Part shown: one piece after another, positions 6,295-8,102 of the stretch
Position numbering within the stretch: position 1 is the first letter of the stretch
How the letters are laid out: each line of letters opens with the position of its first letter
Source of the DNA: Thermodesulfobacteriota bacterium
GTDB lineage: Bacteria; Desulfobacterota; Thermodesulfobacteria; Thermodesulfobacteriales; Thermodesulfobacteriaceae
Assembly (NCBI GenBank): GCA_003641645.1
Contig: QNAZ01000034.1
Coordinates: forward strand, 1-8,102
Direction: 5' to 3'
Length of the DNA: 8,102 nt
Notes under the pieces: generated by a model
The model's database searches: none
The model's input: the letters and a program-made list of their open reading frames with translations, nothing else
Told to the model about the DNA's origin: nothing
Translations under genes and position numbers: made by a program

Positions 6295-7614
6295 CTAAAA
6301 AATATACCTACAAACCTCTGAAACCTTTTTACAGGAAAAAATTTCTATTTTAAAATCTTTCTTTTTAATATTAGCTAAGCTCGGAATAAAAGCTTTTTGA
6401 AATCCTTTTTTTTCCGCTTCTTTTAGCCTAAAAGTTATATCTCTTACAGGTCTTAATTCTGCAGAAAGTCCTACTTCTCCAATAAAAATAGTTTTAGGAG
6501 GTAACTGTTTTTCCAAAAGACTTGACAGGAGTGCCATAATAATTGCTAAATCAGCAGAAGGATCTCTTATTCTCAATCCTCCTGCTATCTTAACATAAAT
6601 ATCCTGATCTCTAAAGCTAAATCCTAATTTTTTTTCTAAAATAGCAACTAAAAGAGAAAGTCTAATTGGATCAAATCCAACTGCTGTTCTTTTTGGAACC
6701 GCAAAATAACTTTTAGTTACTAAAGCCTGCACTTCAACTAATAGAGGTCTTGTTCCTTCTATAATACAAAATATAGCTCCTTCTTCTCCTGAAAGAAAAA
6801 AGTCTTCATATTGAGAATGAGGAATTAATCCTTTTTCTGTCATTAAAAATACTCCTATTTCATTTATCGGACCAAACCGGTTTTTCACAGCTCTAAGAAT
6901 CCTAAAACCAGTTTCTTTTTCTCCTTCCAAATAAAGAACTACATCTACTAAATGTTCTAAAATTTTTGGACCAGCTATAATACCACCTTTAGTAATATGT
7001 CCTACCAATATTACTATAATACCTTTTTCTTTGGCTAAACGCATAAGAACATTAGCACATTCTCTAACCTGAGATACTCCACCAGGAGAACTCTCAAGTT
7101 CAGGAAGATATACAGTCTGGATAGAATCTACAATTAAAAGATGCGGTTTAATATCTTCAATTGTCTCTAAAACTGAAGCTAAATTAGTATCAGAAATAAA
7201 ATAAAAATCTTTATTTATCCCCAATCTATCTACCCTTAACTTAACCTGTTCCACTGATTCTTCTGCAGAAACATAAATTACTTTTATACCCTTTTCAGAA
7301 AGAAGTCCTGCTATTTGGGTTAATAATGTTGATTTTCCTATACCAGGATCACCTCCAATAAGAATGAGTGAGGAAGGAGCAACACCACCTCCTAAAACAA
7401 GATCAAATTCATTTAAACCCGTTTCTAATCTTTTTCGCAATTCAAAGGTAATTTCAGAAAGTTTATAGGCTTTTGCTTTTTCAGAAGATATTTTTTTATT
7501 TTTTTTACTTTTTCTTTCCTTTTCTTCAACAAAAGAATTCCAGGAACCACATTCTGGACATCTACCTAACCATTTCAAACTTTTATATCCACAATTTTGA
7601 CAATAATAAGTCAT
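6295..7614 (-). CDS. radA: DNA repair protein RadA (Sms)
   Basis: RadA is a RecA-related hexameric ATPase that acts in the cytoplasm on recombination intermediates and promotes branch migration and strand exchange. The 439-residue protein is near the usual length. It has the N-terminal zinc finger (Cys5, Cys8, Cys19, Cys22), Walker A GGDPGIGKST (87-96), YVSAEES (114-120), Walker B LLIVDS (159-164), the RadA-specific KNRFG (244-248), and a C-terminal Lon-like domain from about 283 (VEVQALV, RTAVGFDPIRLS, GGLRIRDPSADLA, FIGEVGLSAELRPV). That domain serves as a scaffold in RadA and is not expected to be a protease. The start is supported by AAGGTGA just upstream, overlapping the stop of the glycosyltransferase gene, only 3 bases away. 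It is the middle gene of a three-gene minus-strand operon. Confidence 0.97.
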   Translation of the reverse strand: MTYYCQNCGYKSLKWLGRCPECGSWNSFVEEKERKSKKNKKISSEKAKAYKLSEITFELRKRLETGLNEFDLVLGGGVAPSSLILIGGDPGIGKSTLLTQIAGLLSEKGIKVIYVSAEESVEQVKLRVDRLGINKDFYFISDTNLASVLETIEDIKPHLLIVDSIQTVYLPELESSPGGVSQVRECANVLMRLAKEKGIIVILVGHITKGGIIAGPKILEHLVDVVLYLEGEKETGFRILRAVKNRFGPINEIGVFLMTEKGLIPHSQYEDFFLSGEEGAIFCIIEGTRPLLVEVQALVTKSYFAVPKRTAVGFDPIRLSLLVAILEKKLGFSFRDQDIYVKIAGGLRIRDPSADLAIIMALLSSLLEKQLPPKTIFIGEVGLSAELRPVRDITFRLKEAEKKGFQKAFIPSLANIKKKDFKIEIFSCKKVSEVCRYIF

Positions 7615-7617
7615 AAA

Positions 7618-7624
7618 TCACCTT
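7618..7624 (-). promoter_or_regulatory. Ribosome binding site of radA overlapping the upstream stop codon
   Basis: Read on the minus strand, AAGGTGA contains the TGA stop of the glycosyltransferase gene and places its AGG core 6 bases before the radA ATG. It fixes the radA start and implies coupled translation of the two genes. Confidence 0.7.
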
Positions 7625-8102
7625 AATTTTTTAAAAATACCTTCCCAAATTGAAAAATATTTATATCTTTTTTTGGTTATTTTTATTATTACTTCATCAA
7701 GTTTTTTTGCATTCTCTAAATAATAAGGAGAATCTAACCATTTTTTAACCACTATAACTCTTTTTTTTATTAAATTATCTGTTTTTCTCCACAAATGGTA
7801 TTGGTTTTCTGGAAATTTTTCAAGTTGAATTACATATACTTTTGGATGAGATTTCATATAAAAAGCAAGAGATGAAGCTACAGATCTATTTTTAGTTACT
7901 ATAGGAATGCCTGGCTTATAATATTTTTCAACTTTTTCTGCAAGCACTTTCCATCCTATAAATTTTTTTAAAAGAATTTGTAAAGAACCTGGAAATTTTT
8001 GAGGAAAATAACCTAAAAGATAAACTAAACTTGATAAAATAATACCTATAATTAAATTACTAAAAATTAAAGCTTTCCATTTTTGAGAAAAAGAAATATA
8101 GG
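7618..8102 (-). CDS. C-terminal part of a GT39/PMT-type membrane glycosyltransferase (cut by the right edge)
   Basis: The frame is open on the minus strand from the window edge to a TGA at 7618-7620, giving 161 residues. A GTG at 7945-7947 could be taken as a start, but the frame continues upstream with good coding character, including a hydrophobic segment (LIFSNLIIGIILSSLVYLLGYF). I therefore read this as the end of a longer gene. The soluble tail resembles ArnT/PMT-like glycosyltransferases of family GT39: GWKVLAEKV, then SVASSLAFYM, a KVYVIQL strand and NQYHLW, which matches the NQYDLW-type motif of this family. Such enzymes transfer a sugar from a polyprenyl-phosphate donor to lipid or protein outside the inner membrane. 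The catalytic N-terminal membrane part is not in the window, so donor and acceptor cannot be told. It is followed at 3 bases by radA. Confidence 0.75.
   Translation of the reverse strand, partial: YISFSQKWKALIFSNLIIGIILSSLVYLLGYFPQKFPGSLQILLKKFIGWKVLAEKVEKYYKPGIPIVTKNRSVASSLAFYMKSHPKVYVIQLEKFPENQYHLWRKTDNLIKKRVIVVKKWLDSPYYLENAKKLDEVIIKITKKRYKYFSIWEGIFKKLR

Overview
The window is AT-rich. Arginine is mostly encoded by AGA, isoleucine often by ATA, and the proteins are rich in Lys, Glu and Ile. Together with the sirtuin and HisF types, this suggests a low-GC thermophilic anaerobe. My best guess is a Thermodesulfobacterium-like member of Thermodesulfobacteriota, with Aquificota as the alternative. 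This is inferred from style and family resemblance, not from a marker gene.

Left part (1-2205): the C-terminal end of a plus-strand gene enters from the left edge. It has a winged-helix-like tail, possibly of a YihY/RNase BN-type protein. It converges on a large minus-strand gene encoding a MoeA-type molybdenum-insertion protein fused to a periplasmic-binding-protein-like (PBP-like) domain.

Centre (2206-5686): a 90-bp divergent intergenic region separates this fusion from a plus-strand operon, stand-alone moeA, cutA and a Sir2-type deacylase, whose genes overlap at their start and stop codons. After short gaps come a small FmdB-type zinc-ribbon gene and hisF. The two MoeA paralogues set back to back are the main biological theme. 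They suggest separate handling of two metals (Mo and W) or of two pools of the pterin cofactor. CutA may tie the operon to copper or other divalent metals. HisF stands without other histidine genes, but its catalytic aspartates and ammonia-gate residues are intact.

Right part (5676-8102): a minus-strand operon runs from a membrane glycosyltransferase of GT39/PMT type (cut by the right edge) through radA to a VTT-domain (TVP38/DedA superfamily) membrane protein. The genes are 3-4 bases apart, and the last one overlaps the end of hisF by 11 bp in convergent orientation.

No RNA genes, insertion sequences, CRISPR arrays or phage genes are visible. No stretch longer than 90 bases lacks a gene. 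I do not see a wholly new system; the most distinctive items are the divergent MoeA pair with its altered motifs and its possibly leaderless promoters.
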